Both the position numbers and the translations under genes were made by a program. Positions 6,987-14,915 of a DNA stretch of 64,000 bases are shown here, in pieces. The notes beneath the pieces were generated by a model. It did not search any database and was not told where the DNA came from. It saw only the letters and a list, made by a program, of their open reading frames with translations. Within the stretch, counting starts at the first letter, position 1, and each line of letters starts with the position of its first letter. The DNA comes from Oscillospiraceae bacterium (GTDB lineage Bacteria; Bacillota; Clostridia; Oscillospirales; Oscillospiraceae): positions 61,080-125,079 of the forward strand of contig JAEETX010000001.1 of the NCBI GenBank assembly GCA_016286665.1, given 5' to 3'.

Positions 6987-8783
6987 TCAGATCGGGCGGG
7001 TGGCTTCCTTCAGCCAGGCGGCCTCCTCCGCTTCCAGCCAGGGAGATACCTTCTCGTAAACCTGAGCATGGAACGCATTCAGCTTCCGGATCTCGCTCCT
7101 GTCCATCTGGGCGGGGTCGATGACCTCCAGGTCAAAGGGCACGAAGGTCAGATTCTCAAAATACATAAACTGCCCGTATTCGTTCTTCTCCCCCTTGCGG
7201 CAGAGGATCTCATTTTCCAGGCGGATGCCGTATTCCCCCTCCCGGTAGACGCCGGGCTCGTCGGAGGTGATCATGCCCTCCTCCAGGACCGCGTGCTCGC
7301 TGCGGTCCGGGCTCCGCCGCCAGCGGAAGCCGTTGGGGCCCTCGTGCACATTCAGCACGTGGCCGACGCCGTGGCCGGTGCCGTGCTTGTAGTCCAGCGC
7401 CGCCTCCCAGAAGGGTTCCCGGGCCAGGATATCCAGATTCATGCCGCTGCAGCCGTAGAGGAAGCGGGCAAACATGAGGTTGAGATTCGCCCGGGCGACT
7501 CTGGTGAAATCCGCCTTCATCGCCGCCGTCACCGGCCCCAGGGCGACGGTGCGGGTGATATCCGTGGTGCCCTCCAGGTAATGGCGGCCGGAATCCACCA
7601 GCAGCAGGCCCTCGGGCTGCAGGGGCACGTCGGATTCCGGTGTCGCCCCATAGTGGATGATGGCCCCGTGGGGGCCGTAGCCGCAGATGGTGCCGAAGCT
7701 CAGGTCCAGGAAGCCGGGCTGCCGGGAAGCGAGCTCCGCCAGATGGTCGGAAACGCTGATCTCCGTCATGGGGACCTTGCCGATGTTCGTTTTCAGCCAA
7801 TAGAGGAACTTGCACATGACCACCGCGTCCTTCAGGTGGGCGCTGCGGGTAGCCTTCAGCTCCGCTTCGTTCTTGACCGCCTTCATGGCGGCGCTGGGAT
7901 TGGCCCGATCCAGAAGGACCGCGCCCTCGGGCAGGGTGCTGCACAGCCGGTAGTTGGCGCTGCCGGTATCCATCCAGACCTTCTCCCCCGCCCCGACGGT
8001 CTTCACATAAGCATAGACCCCGTCGTAGGGGCGCAGGCTGACCCCGCAGGAGGCCAGGTCCGCCGCGATCTCCTCCGGCACGGCGGAGCGCTGCACGAAC
8101 CAGAGGCATTCCTCCTTCGTCACCGCCAGATAGGAGAGGGCCACCGGCACGAAGGCGATATCGCTGCCCCGGATGTTCAGCAGCCAGGCGATATCGTAGA
8201 GGGAGGTCAGGATATGGCGATCCGCGCCCTGCTTCGCCATTTCCCCGCGCACCGCCGCCAGCTTCTCCGCCGTGCTCTTTCCCGCAACTTCGACGCCGTA
8301 GCGCCAGACCTTTCCGGCGGGCAGCGGCGGCCGGTCCTTCCAGATCAGGCCCACCAGGTCCTCATCCACGCATAGACGCCCCTTTTTCTCCTCCGCCAGC
8401 TTCCGGTAAGCCCGGCCCTCCGCGCCGCTGACGGTCCTGCCGTCGAAGCCGATGCAGCCCTTCTCCGGCAGCTTCTCTGCCAGGAATTCCTGAAGGGTGG
8501 GCACGCCCTCCTCCGCCATGCGGTAGAGGGTGACGCCGCTGCCCTGGAGCTGCGCTTCCGCCTGGAGGAAATAGCGCCCGTCGGTCCAAAGGCCGGCTTC
8601 ATCGGCGGTGATCACCGCCGTTCCGGCGGAGCCGGTAAAGCCGGTGATGAACTGCCTTGCCTTGAAATGCTCGCCCACATATTCGCTGCCGTGGTAATCC
8701 GCCGTGGGCACCACATAGAGGTCGATGCCCCGGGCTTTCATCTCCCGGCGAAGCGCTGCCAAACGCTCTGGAATGCTGCTCAA
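6987..8783 (-). CDS. pepP: Xaa-Pro aminopeptidase, M24B family
   Basis: A 598-aa cytoplasmic metallopeptidase that removes an N-terminal residue ahead of proline. Two creatinase N-terminal-like domains are followed by the M24 catalytic domain. Metal ligands appear as Asp in LLVDSGRHY and GTTDITR, His in GTGHGVGHVLNVHEG, and Glu in ITSDEPGVY and IRLENEI. The length fits the long 590-600 aa subfamily. I chose the TTG at 8783 (SSIPERLAALR) because GGGAG lies seven bases upstream and the ORF beyond it crosses the thiT promoter and riboswitch region. Confidence 0.87.
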   Translation of the reverse strand: MSSIPERLAALRREMKARGIDLYVVPTADYHGSEYVGEHFKARQFITGFTGSAGTAVITADEAGLWTDGRYFLQAEAQLQGSGVTLYRMAEEGVPTLQEFLAEKLPEKGCIGFDGRTVSGAEGRAYRKLAEEKKGRLCVDEDLVGLIWKDRPPLPAGKVWRYGVEVAGKSTAEKLAAVRGEMAKQGADRHILTSLYDIAWLLNIRGSDIAFVPVALSYLAVTKEECLWFVQRSAVPEEIAADLASCGVSLRPYDGVYAYVKTVGAGEKVWMDTGSANYRLCSTLPEGAVLLDRANPSAAMKAVKNEAELKATRSAHLKDAVVMCKFLYWLKTNIGKVPMTEISVSDHLAELASRQPGFLDLSFGTICGYGPHGAIIHYGATPESDVPLQPEGLLLVDSGRHYLEGTTDITRTVALGPVTAAMKADFTRVARANLNLMFARFLYGCSGMNLDILAREPFWEAALDYKHGTGHGVGHVLNVHEGPNGFRWRRSPDRSEHAVLEEGMITSDEPGVYREGEYGIRLENEILCRKGEKNEYGQFMYFENLTFVPFDLEVIDPAQMDRSEIRKLNAFHAQVYEKVSPWLEAEEAAWLKEATRPI

Positions 8784-8826
8784 ATGAACCACTCCCGTCT
8801 TTCTTTCCGGAAAAGCGGGAATGCAC

Positions 8827-8855
8827 TTGACATTCTCCCGCTTCCCGGCTAAAAT
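8827..8855 (+). promoter_or_regulatory. Promoter driving the TPP riboswitch and thiT
   Basis: TTGACA, 17-base spacer, TAAAAT, ending about 15 bases before the riboswitch aptamer. Confidence 0.75.
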
Positions 8856-8867
8856 GTAATTCAATTT

Positions 8868-8950
8868 CAAAGGGGTGCTGCTTTGCGGCTGAGACGGAGG
8901 CTTCTCCGAACCCTGGAACCTGATCCGGATAATGCCGGCGTAGGAATCTG
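8868..8950 (+). ncRNA. TPP riboswitch (THI box)
   Basis: The conserved core is readable: GGGGTGC, GCGGCTGAGAC, then ACCCTGGAACCTGATCCGG, ATAATGCCGGCGTAGGAA. This is the thiamine pyrophosphate aptamer. It lies about 65 bases ahead of a thiamine transporter gene and presumably switches it off when TPP is abundant. The region after it (8951-8990, GGCCTGCAGGGGC then TTTCTTTT) may hold the expression platform. Confidence 0.93.
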
Positions 8951-9013
8951 GCCTGCAGGGGCTTTCTTTTCGCGTCCGCATGTCCGGGCGCGATCACTTT
9001 TTTGGAGGCAAGC

Positions 9014-9553
9014 ATGAAAGAACATCAAAAACTGCTCACCATCGTGGAGGGCGCGCTCTGCATCGCCATGTCCTATGCCCTCAGCTTCATCAAGTTCAAG
9101 ATCTGGCCGGAGGGCGGCTCCATCGACATCGTCATGGTCCCGCTGCTGATCTACGCCTGGCGCAGGGGTGCGGGCTGGGGCGTCGCCGCCGGGCTCATCT
9201 TCGGCACCATCAAGTGCTTTTTCGCAGGCGGCTTCGCCTGGGGCTGGCAGTCCATCCTGCTGGACTACTCCATCGCCTACGGCGCTGTGGGCCTGGGCGG
9301 ACTTGTCCGCCGGATGAAGCAGGGTCTTCCCCTGGGCGCCATTCTGGGCAGCTTCTGCCGCTTCATCATCCATTTCATCAGCGGCGTCACTATTTACAAA
9401 ATCCTGGAGCCGGAAGCCTTTGCCGGGACCACCTATTCCAGCCCGGTCCTCTACAGCATCGTCTACAACGGCAGCTACATGCTGGTGAACCTGATTCTGG
9501 CTGCGGTGATCTGCTTCCTGCTGCAGAAGCCCCTTTCCAAGCTGCCGAAATAA
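9014..9553 (+). CDS. thiT: ECF transporter S component for thiamine
   Basis: A 179-aa integral membrane protein with about six helices, the thiamine-binding subunit of an energy-coupling-factor transporter. It works with a shared EcfA/A'/T module that is not in this window. It has the family's IWPEGGSIDIVMVPLLIYA segment and the expected length. The ATG at 9014 has GGAGG five bases upstream; an in-frame TTG at 9002 is less likely. The TPP riboswitch directly upstream supports the substrate. Confidence 0.9.
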   Translation: MKEHQKLLTIVEGALCIAMSYALSFIKFKIWPEGGSIDIVMVPLLIYAWRRGAGWGVAAGLIFGTIKCFFAGGFAWGWQSILLDYSIAYGAVGLGGLVRRMKQGLPLGAILGSFCRFIIHFISGVTIYKILEPEAFAGTTYSSPVLYSIVYNGSYMLVNLILAAVICFLLQKPLSKLPK

Positions 9554-9574
9554 AGGAAACCCCAAAAGTGAAAT

Positions 9575-9608
9575 CGCACAGCCGGAAAACCGGCTGTGCG
9601 TTATCTTT
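9575..9608. terminator. Terminator after thiT
   Basis: Perfect 11-bp stem CGCACAGCCGG/CCGGCTGTGCG with an AAAA loop, followed by TTATCTTTATT. It also serves the convergent lipoprotein gene. Confidence 0.8.
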
Positions 9609-10068
9609 ATTCTGCCGAATCGTACAGCACCCAGATATAATCCGTTTCCGTGAGGCTGTGGGCGAAAATATTCTCGTCGTACAATTCGATCTCGTACATG
9701 TCGAAGGATTCTCCCCCCTCCACCTCAACGTGGAGCGTCAGATACCCTTCCGCATCCTTCAGCATCTTCCAGGTGCCGGTGTCGAGCACATCCGTCATTT
9801 CCTTGTTCCCCAGGTGCTGGTAGGTCCCATCCTCGAAAAACCGGTAGTAATTCATGTCATAGGTGTCCAGCCAGGGATAACGGCAAAGCTTTCCGGTGAA
9901 TTCTCCGCTCACATCCACGGTCTCCGTGCTGATATGGGGGAAAGACGGCTTCGGGGTGGCGGTGGACAGGTTGCCGGGGGTCGTCTGGCCCTCTTGGTTT
10001 TTGCCCTTGCAGGCGGTCAGGCTCAGGACGAAAACCAGGGCGAACAGCAGGGCTGTTATTCTTCTCAT
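9607..10068 (-). CDS. Small lipoprotein of unknown function
   Basis: A 153-aa secreted protein with lipobox LSLTAC after a short hydrophobic signal (MRRITALLFALVFVLSL). Thr/Pro-rich linker, then a compact domain with YPWLDTYDMNYYRFFEDGTY and GTWKMLKDAEGYLTLHVEV. This looks like a lipocalin-like or META-type beta-barrel, but I cannot name the family. The start at 10068 is set by the signal peptide and AAGGAAG upstream; the ORF beyond it has no signal. Confidence 0.75.
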   Translation of the reverse strand: MRRITALLFALVFVLSLTACKGKNQEGQTTPGNLSTATPKPSFPHISTETVDVSGEFTGKLCRYPWLDTYDMNYYRFFEDGTYQHLGNKEMTDVLDTGTWKMLKDAEGYLTLHVEVEGGESFDMYEIELYDENIFAHSLTETDYIWVLYDSAE

Positions 10069-10229
10069 GTTAACTTCCTTCTTGACAATTACATTCCGTT
10101 CTAATAATCTGAACACGTTACTAAGTAATCATATCGCATTTTTCCCGTTTTGTCCATACCCTATTTTCAAGTATTCCGGAAGTTTCTTCGGCCCAGGCCG
10201 CCGATCCGTTGAGCAAGGGGGTGCTGTCC

Positions 10230-10829
10230 TTGGTTTTCCGCTGTGAAGTCCGCCCGGTCACAAAAGACGCGGGGGCCTGGGCGACGCTGCCCTTCGGCCG
10301 CGGCGGCCCGCGGGCGCTCCGGCTCTGCCGCCTGCGGGGCGGCCGTCTGGCGCAGTCTCTTTCCGCCGAGGCGCTCTGCATGGAGCTGGCGGGCGAAGTT
10401 CTGGGGGGAGAAGCGCCGGTTTTGGAGGAGGACGGCGCCGGCAAGCCCTTTCTTCCCGGCTGCCCCCTCTCCGTTTCCCTCAGCCATTCCGGCGGCTATG
10501 TCGCCGCCGCCGTGGCGGAAGCGCCGGTGGGCGTGGACCTGCAGGAAACGCGGGCGATCTCGGACCGGGTCCTGCGACGCGTCTGCTCTCCGGCGGAGCT
10601 CAGCTGGATCGCCGCGGGAGACCGGACCCGCCGGGCGATCCGCCTGTGGACGATGAAGGAAGCCTATGCCAAGCTGCGGGGGGACGGCATTTTCGCCGGC
10701 GCGCGGTTTTGCGCCTCTTTTCAGGGAGACCGGCTTCAGACGGAATATGAAAGCCTGCGTTTCCTTTTCCCGGATGCGCCGGAAGGGTTGCTTCTCACGG
10801 TCTGCCTGGGGACGCGGCCGCCGGCCTGA
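10230..10829 (+). CDS. 4'-phosphopantetheinyl transferase, Sfp type
   Basis: A protein of about 199 aa that attaches the phosphopantetheine arm of CoA to carrier proteins. Family motifs in order are GKPFLPGCPLSVSLSHSGGY, then VGVDLQE (metal-binding Asp) and LWTMKEAYAKLRGDG (metal Glu and Lys). The start is uncertain. The TTG at 10230 has AAGGGGG about eight bases upstream and puts a beta-strand-like VFRCEVRP at the N-terminus, as in Sfp; a TTG at 10209 is also in frame. No polyketide or peptide synthetase lies nearby, so ACP of fatty acid synthesis is a possible target. Confidence 0.83.
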   Translation: MVFRCEVRPVTKDAGAWATLPFGRGGPRALRLCRLRGGRLAQSLSAEALCMELAGEVLGGEAPVLEEDGAGKPFLPGCPLSVSLSHSGGYVAAAVAEAPVGVDLQETRAISDRVLRRVCSPAELSWIAAGDRTRRAIRLWTMKEAYAKLRGDGIFAGARFCASFQGDRLQTEYESLRFLFPDAPEGLLLTVCLGTRPPA

Positions 10830-10833
10830 TGAA

Positions 10834-10865
10834 ACCGCCGCGCCAGACAGCGCGGCGGTTTTACG
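10834..10865 (+). terminator. Terminator after the phosphopantetheinyl transferase
   Basis: Stem AACCGCCGCGC/GCGCGGCGGTT with a short loop, followed by TTAC. Confidence 0.65.
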
Positions 10866-10933
10866 CTCTGTTTACAATTGGGACGAACCGGACCGGAATA
10901 GGCTGGCAGTACCAAGCGGAAAGGAGCGGGAAC

Positions 10934-11629
10934 ATGCTGGGCAGTATGCTTTCCTTACTTCTGAACAGCGCCTTTCTCATGCTTCGGCTGGGAAACGGCG
11001 GCGGCTCTTTCCCCCGTCCCCTCAGCGCGGACGAGGAACGGAAATATGTGGCCCTGGCGGCGGAGGGCGACGAGGAGGCCCGCGGCGTCCTCATCGAACA
11101 CAATCTCCGCCTGGTCGCCCACATCATCAAGAAATACTATTCCGCCTCCTGCGACCAGGACGATCTGATTTCCATCGGCACGATCGGTCTCATCAAGGGC
11201 ATCGCCTCCTACCGGCCGGACCGGGGGGTGCGGCTCGCCACCTATGCTTCCCGCTGCGTCGAAAACGAAATCCTCATGTATTTCCGCAGCCAGCGGAAAT
11301 CCGCCGGGGACGTCTCCCTTTCCGACGCGCTGGACAGCGAGGGGGAAGGCGGCCTCTCCATCCAGGATGTGCTCTACGAGGAGGACGACATTCTGGAGCG
11401 GCTGGCGCTGCGGGAGGACAGCCGGCGGCTGCGCCGGTTCGTGAAAAGCGAACTGGAGCCGCGGGAGCGGGAGATCGTCACCCTGCGCTACGGTCTCGGC
11501 GGCGAAGCCCCGCTGCCGCAGCGGGAGGTGGCCGCCAGGCTGGGCATCTCCCGCAGCTATGTCTCCCGGCTGGAGAAAAAAGCGCTGGAAAAGCTGCGGG
11601 AAAAGATGGAAAAAGGCGGCCGGGACTGA
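10934..11629 (+). CDS. sigK: Sporulation sigma factor SigK
   Basis: A 231-aa sigma-70 family factor of the late mother-cell type. Distinctive SigK segments are FPRPLSADEERKY near the N-terminus, LIEHNLRLVAHIIKKYY and DLISIGTIGLIKGI in region 2, and REVAARLGISRSYVSRLEKKALEKL in region 4. The first roughly 20 residues (MLGSMLSLLLNSAFLMLRL) are hydrophobic, like the pro-sequence cut during sporulation. The ATG at 10934 has AAAGGAG upstream. The gene is continuous, with no skin-type prophage insertion. Confidence 0.92.
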   Translation: MLGSMLSLLLNSAFLMLRLGNGGGSFPRPLSADEERKYVALAAEGDEEARGVLIEHNLRLVAHIIKKYYSASCDQDDLISIGTIGLIKGIASYRPDRGVRLATYASRCVENEILMYFRSQRKSAGDVSLSDALDSEGEGGLSIQDVLYEEDDILERLALREDSRRLRRFVKSELEPREREIVTLRYGLGGEAPLPQREVAARLGISRSYVSRLEKKALEKLREKMEKGGRD

Positions 11630-11646
11630 AACGGGTCCCGACCGCC
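11612..11646. terminator. Hairpin between sigK and gluQ ends
   Basis: Inverted repeat GGCGGCCGGGAC / GGTCCCGACCGCC spanning the sigK stop. It has no strong T-run, so termination is possible rather than certain. The genes converge. Confidence 0.4.
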
Positions 11647-11656
11647 CTCGTAACCT

Positions 11657-12559
11657 TCACAAGATGACGATATCCTCTTTTTTCAGCTTGTCCCAGCGGA
11701 ATTCCCCCAAAAGCTCCCGAGGGGAAACCGCCTCCTCCCGGGGGATCAGCCCGCTGCGGAAGGCCAAAAGTCCGACGAGCTCCTCCGGCCGGTGCGTCTG
11801 CCGCAGCTGCCCCAGGTCCATGGCCGCATCCCGCTTGGAGAGCTTCCTTCCCTCCCGGTCCGTCAGCATGGGCACATGCCAATACTGCATCTCCGGCAGG
11901 CCCAGGAGGTGGCCCAGATAGATCTGCCTGGGCGTGGAGGACAGGAGGTCGCAGCCCCGCACCACCTGGGTAACGCCCGCTTCCCCGTCGTCCACCACCA
12001 CGGCCAGCTGATAGACGAAGACCCCGTCCGCCCGGCGAAGAACGAAATCTCCGCAGCCGGTTTTCAGGTTTTCCTCATACGGACCGTAGACCCCGTCCGT
12101 GAAGCCCACCGTCAGGTCCGGCGCTTCCAGCCGCCAGGCGGGCGGACCCTTCATCCGCCTGCGCTCCTCCTCGGAGCGCAGGCGGCACGACGCCGGATGG
12201 ATGGGATGCCCGTCCGCGGCATGAGGGGCGTTGACCAGGTTCAGGCTGCCCCGCGTGCACCAGCAGGGAAACACGTTGGCCCGGCTTTTCAGCTTCTCCA
12301 GCGCCGCCTCGTAGGCTTCGGTGCGAAGCTTCTGGGGCGGCGTTTCCCGGTCCCAGTCCAGCCCCAGCCAGCGCAGGTCCCGGCGGATGCCCTCCGCGAA
12401 TGCATCGGTGCAGCGCAGAGTGTCCAGGTCTTCCATGCGCAGGACGATCTCCCCGCCCGCGCTTCGGGCGGAGAGCCAGGCCAGCAGATAGGCAAAGGCG
12501 TTGCCCAGGTGCATGCGCCCGCTGGGCGTTGGCGCAAAGCGGCCGACGGCGGTGCTCAC
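11657..12559 (-). CDS. gluQ: Glutamyl-Q tRNA(Asp) synthetase
   Basis: A 300-aa truncated class I glutamyl-tRNA synthetase relative that adds glutamate to queuosine in tRNA(Asp). It has the HIGH-like motif in PTPSGRMHLGNAFAY and the KMSKS-like motif KLSKRDAAMDL. It lacks the anticodon-binding domain, as expected for GluQRS. Cysteines in CWCTR fit the zinc-binding insert. The start is GTG at 12559, 16 bases after the DUF4428 gene, so it may be read with that gene. Confidence 0.88.
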   Translation of the reverse strand: MSTAVGRFAPTPSGRMHLGNAFAYLLAWLSARSAGGEIVLRMEDLDTLRCTDAFAEGIRRDLRWLGLDWDRETPPQKLRTEAYEAALEKLKSRANVFPCWCTRGSLNLVNAPHAADGHPIHPASCRLRSEEERRRMKGPPAWRLEAPDLTVGFTDGVYGPYEENLKTGCGDFVLRRADGVFVYQLAVVVDDGEAGVTQVVRGCDLLSSTPRQIYLGHLLGLPEMQYWHVPMLTDREGRKLSKRDAAMDLGQLRQTHRPEELVGLLAFRSGLIPREEAVSPRELLGEFRWDKLKKEDIVIL

Positions 12560-12575
12560 CTCAAAGCTTCGTCTC

Positions 12576-13298
12576 TCAGACCTTCAGCGCGGCGCCGCAG
12601 TATTCGCAGCAGCCGTTGGCATCGGGAATGGTGGAAGCGCCGCAGCTGGGGCAGGTGACCGCCGTCTTGGGCGCGGCGGCCGCGGCGATCCCCTCCCGGA
12701 TCCCCTGACGGATCTCGTTCATGGTTTTCCGGATCTCCAGGCCGATGGCCTCGCAGCGGCGATAGTCCGGATCGGTCTTGCCCTGGAGGGTGCTGCCGTT
12801 GATCTGGAAGCGCATATCGTCGAAATACGGGTTGTTGACGTTGATGACGACGCTCATGTTGTACTCATACTTATAGCGGGGCGGGTTATAGCTGACTTCC
12901 TTCCCCTCGGCGTTCTTCATCTTTTGCTCGACCTTGCGCTCGTCGATATCCAGATCGCAGCCGGTCACATCCTCAAACTTCAGCACGTCGGGATTGGCGT
13001 CCTTCAGGTTGCTGGCGGAGGTCACCATGAATTTGCGGGCGTCCTCGTCCAGCAGGACCTTCGTCCGCTCGCCCATGGTGCGGGTGGTGTGGAAGGCTTC
13101 CACTTCCGCCTTGTTGGCTTCGCGGTAGGCCAGCTGCTCCTTGATGTCCGCCACGGTGCTGTGGCGGCGTTCGCTGAACCAGGGGGAGAGCTTGGAGGCG
13201 CATTCCTTGCAGAGGTTGCCGTCCTCCAGCTTGCGGTTGCCCAGAAGGCCGATCTTATCGCCGCAGACGCTGCAGAATTTCTTATCAAAAAGTCCCAT
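12576..13298 (-). CDS. DUF4428 protein with terminal zinc ribbon
   Basis: A 240-aa soluble protein. The N-terminus CSVCGDKIGLLGNRKLEDG.LCKEC is the DUF4428 zinc-binding domain. A beta-rich middle contains YNMSVVINVNNPYFDDMRF. The C-terminus CPSCGAST..CCEYCGAAL is a second zinc ribbon. The biochemical role is unknown. It follows the SPFH zinc-ribbon gene by about 97 bases on the same strand, with a hairpin between, and the two likely act together at the membrane. Confidence 0.8.
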   Translation of the reverse strand: MGLFDKKFCSVCGDKIGLLGNRKLEDGNLCKECASKLSPWFSERRHSTVADIKEQLAYREANKAEVEAFHTTRTMGERTKVLLDEDARKFMVTSASNLKDANPDVLKFEDVTGCDLDIDERKVEQKMKNAEGKEVSYNPPRYKYEYNMSVVINVNNPYFDDMRFQINGSTLQGKTDPDYRRCEAIGLEIRKTMNEIRQGIREGIAAAAAPKTAVTCPSCGASTIPDANGCCEYCGAALKV

Positions 13299-13328
13299 TT
13301 CAATCTCCCGTCAATGATGCATCGTTAT

Positions 13329-13365
13329 TCCGCCGCCGCAGTCCGAAAGGCCGCGGCGGCGGAAG
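13329..13365 (-). terminator. GC hairpin between the SPFH and DUF4428 genes
   Basis: Inverted repeat CCGCCGCCGC / GCGGCGGCGG in the 97-base gap, with no T-run after it. It could weaken read-through into the DUF4428 gene or shield the message end. Confidence 0.4.
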
Positions 13366-13395
13366 CCTTCTTACTTATTCTGTTTCTGCTGCCCT

Positions 13396-14727
13396 TCAGC
13401 CGACGATGTCGCCGGTGTCAAAGGGGTCGCCGCAGTTGGGGCAGAACTTGGGGGGATTCTTCGGATCCTCCGGTTCCCAGCCGCACTTGTCGCACTTATA
13501 CAGGGGCTCGCCGGCGGGCTTGGGCGCGCCGCACTCCGCGCAGAACTTGCCCTTGTTCACGGCGCCGCACTTGGGGCAGGTCCAGCCGGCGGCGTCCGCG
13601 GGCTTGGGCGCGCCGCACTCGCCGCAGAACTTGCCAACGTTGCCGGTCTTGCCGCACTTGGGGCAGGTCCAGCCTTCGGCAGCGGGGGCCGCGGGGGCGG
13701 CGGGCTGCTGCGCCTGCTGCTGCTGACCCATCTGATAGAGGGCCGCCGGGTTGACGCCGCCGGCGCCCTGGGCCATGTTGAGGCCCATGAAGCCCACGGC
13801 AGCACCGCCGCTGTTCTTGGCGGCGTCCTGCATGGCCTGGGCCTGGGCGCCGATGATGGTGGCCGCGCCCATGGTGGGATCCTTGAAGGCGGCGTTGCGC
13901 TGCATCTCCTTGATGAGCTTCTCGTCTTCCTCGGAAGCCTTGATGCTGCTGACGCCCACATTGGCGATCTCGATGCCCCGCTGCTCCTTCCAGTCGCGGG
14001 TCAGGACTTCCTTCAGCGCATCCCGCAGCTCAAAGGTGTGGGCGGGCAGGGCGCTGTAGCGGATGCCCATTTCGCTGATCTTGGCGAAAGCGGGCTGCAG
14101 CGCGGTGAGCAGCTCGCTCTTGAGCTGGGAATCGATCTCGCTGCGCTTGTATTCGGCGCTGACATTGCCGCAGACATTGCAGTAGAAGGCGGCGGGGTTC
14201 ACGATCTTGTAGCTGTATTCGCCGAAGCAGCGGACGGAAATGTCGATGTCCAGATTGGCGTTCCGGTCCACCACGCGGAAGGGCACGGGAGAAGGCGTGC
14301 CGTATTTGTTGCCGATGATCTCCTTGGTGTTGAAGTAATAGACCCGCTGATCCTTCGCAGCGTCGCCGCCGAAGGTGAAGCGCTTGAGCATGGTGCCCAG
14401 CACGTCCTTCAGGCTCTGGCCCAGGCTGCCGCAGAAGATGCTGGGCTCCGTGGACATATCGTACACGAATTCGCCCGGCTCGGCGCAGAGGTCGACCACC
14501 TTGCCCTGCTCGACGATCATCATGCACTGACCGTCGGCCACGGCGATCACGCTGCCGTTGGAAATGATGTTGTCCGTCCCCTTCGTATTGCTGGAACGGC
14601 CGGAAACCCGCTTGGACGCCTTGACGGCCAGAGTATCGGCAGGAATCGCTTCACAGTAGAAGTATTCTTTCCACTGATCGGCCAGCACGCCGCCGACAGA
14701 ACCCAGAGCAGCACTGATAAGTCCCAT
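13396..14727 (-). CDS. SPFH/Band 7 protein with C-terminal zinc ribbons (YdjI-like)
   Basis: A 443-aa protein of the 'virion core protein'-like SPFH family, related to Bacillus YdjI of the phage-shock-like ydjFGHI operon. The SPFH domain covers about residues 25-290 (CMMIVEQGKVVDLCAEPGEF near its start). An Ala/Gln-rich stretch and three or four CxxC zinc ribbons follow (WTCPKCGKTG, FCGECGAPKP, WTCPKCGAVN, YKCDKCGWEP). The repeated 'FC.ECGAPKPA' shows the ribbons duplicated recently. The ATG at 14727 has GGAGGTAA upstream; the ATG five codons earlier overlaps that site. A role in membrane-stress response is inferred. Confidence 0.83.
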   Translation of the reverse strand: MGLISAALGSVGGVLADQWKEYFYCEAIPADTLAVKASKRVSGRSSNTKGTDNIISNGSVIAVADGQCMMIVEQGKVVDLCAEPGEFVYDMSTEPSIFCGSLGQSLKDVLGTMLKRFTFGGDAAKDQRVYYFNTKEIIGNKYGTPSPVPFRVVDRNANLDIDISVRCFGEYSYKIVNPAAFYCNVCGNVSAEYKRSEIDSQLKSELLTALQPAFAKISEMGIRYSALPAHTFELRDALKEVLTRDWKEQRGIEIANVGVSSIKASEEDEKLIKEMQRNAAFKDPTMGAATIIGAQAQAMQDAAKNSGGAAVGFMGLNMAQGAGGVNPAALYQMGQQQQAQQPAAPAAPAAEGWTCPKCGKTGNVGKFCGECGAPKPADAAGWTCPKCGAVNKGKFCAECGAPKPAGEPLYKCDKCGWEPEDPKNPPKFCPNCGDPFDTGDIVG

Positions 14728-14793
14728 GAAGATTACCTCCAAATCAAATGATATTCTTTACTCTTTACGGAAAATACTATGTACCCATATGAT

Positions 14794-14822
14794 ATTATAG
14801 CTTGCCTTTTCGGAAAACGCAA
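14794..14822 (-). promoter_or_regulatory. Promoter for the SPFH/DUF4428 genes
   Basis: Minus strand: TTGCGT, 17-base spacer, perfect TATAAT, about 65 bases upstream of the start at 14727. Confidence 0.65.
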
Positions 14823-14915
14823 GGACCTGCGCCCCATTCCCGGGGTTTTTTTGCCCTTCCCGGCGCGTCGGACGCGCCCCGGCGCTCCGCCGGAGGGCCC
14901 GGAAGGGCCGCTGCC

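Noticed and set aside
10934-11629. sigK interrupted by a skin element
   Set aside because: The frame is continuous from the pro-sequence through region 4.
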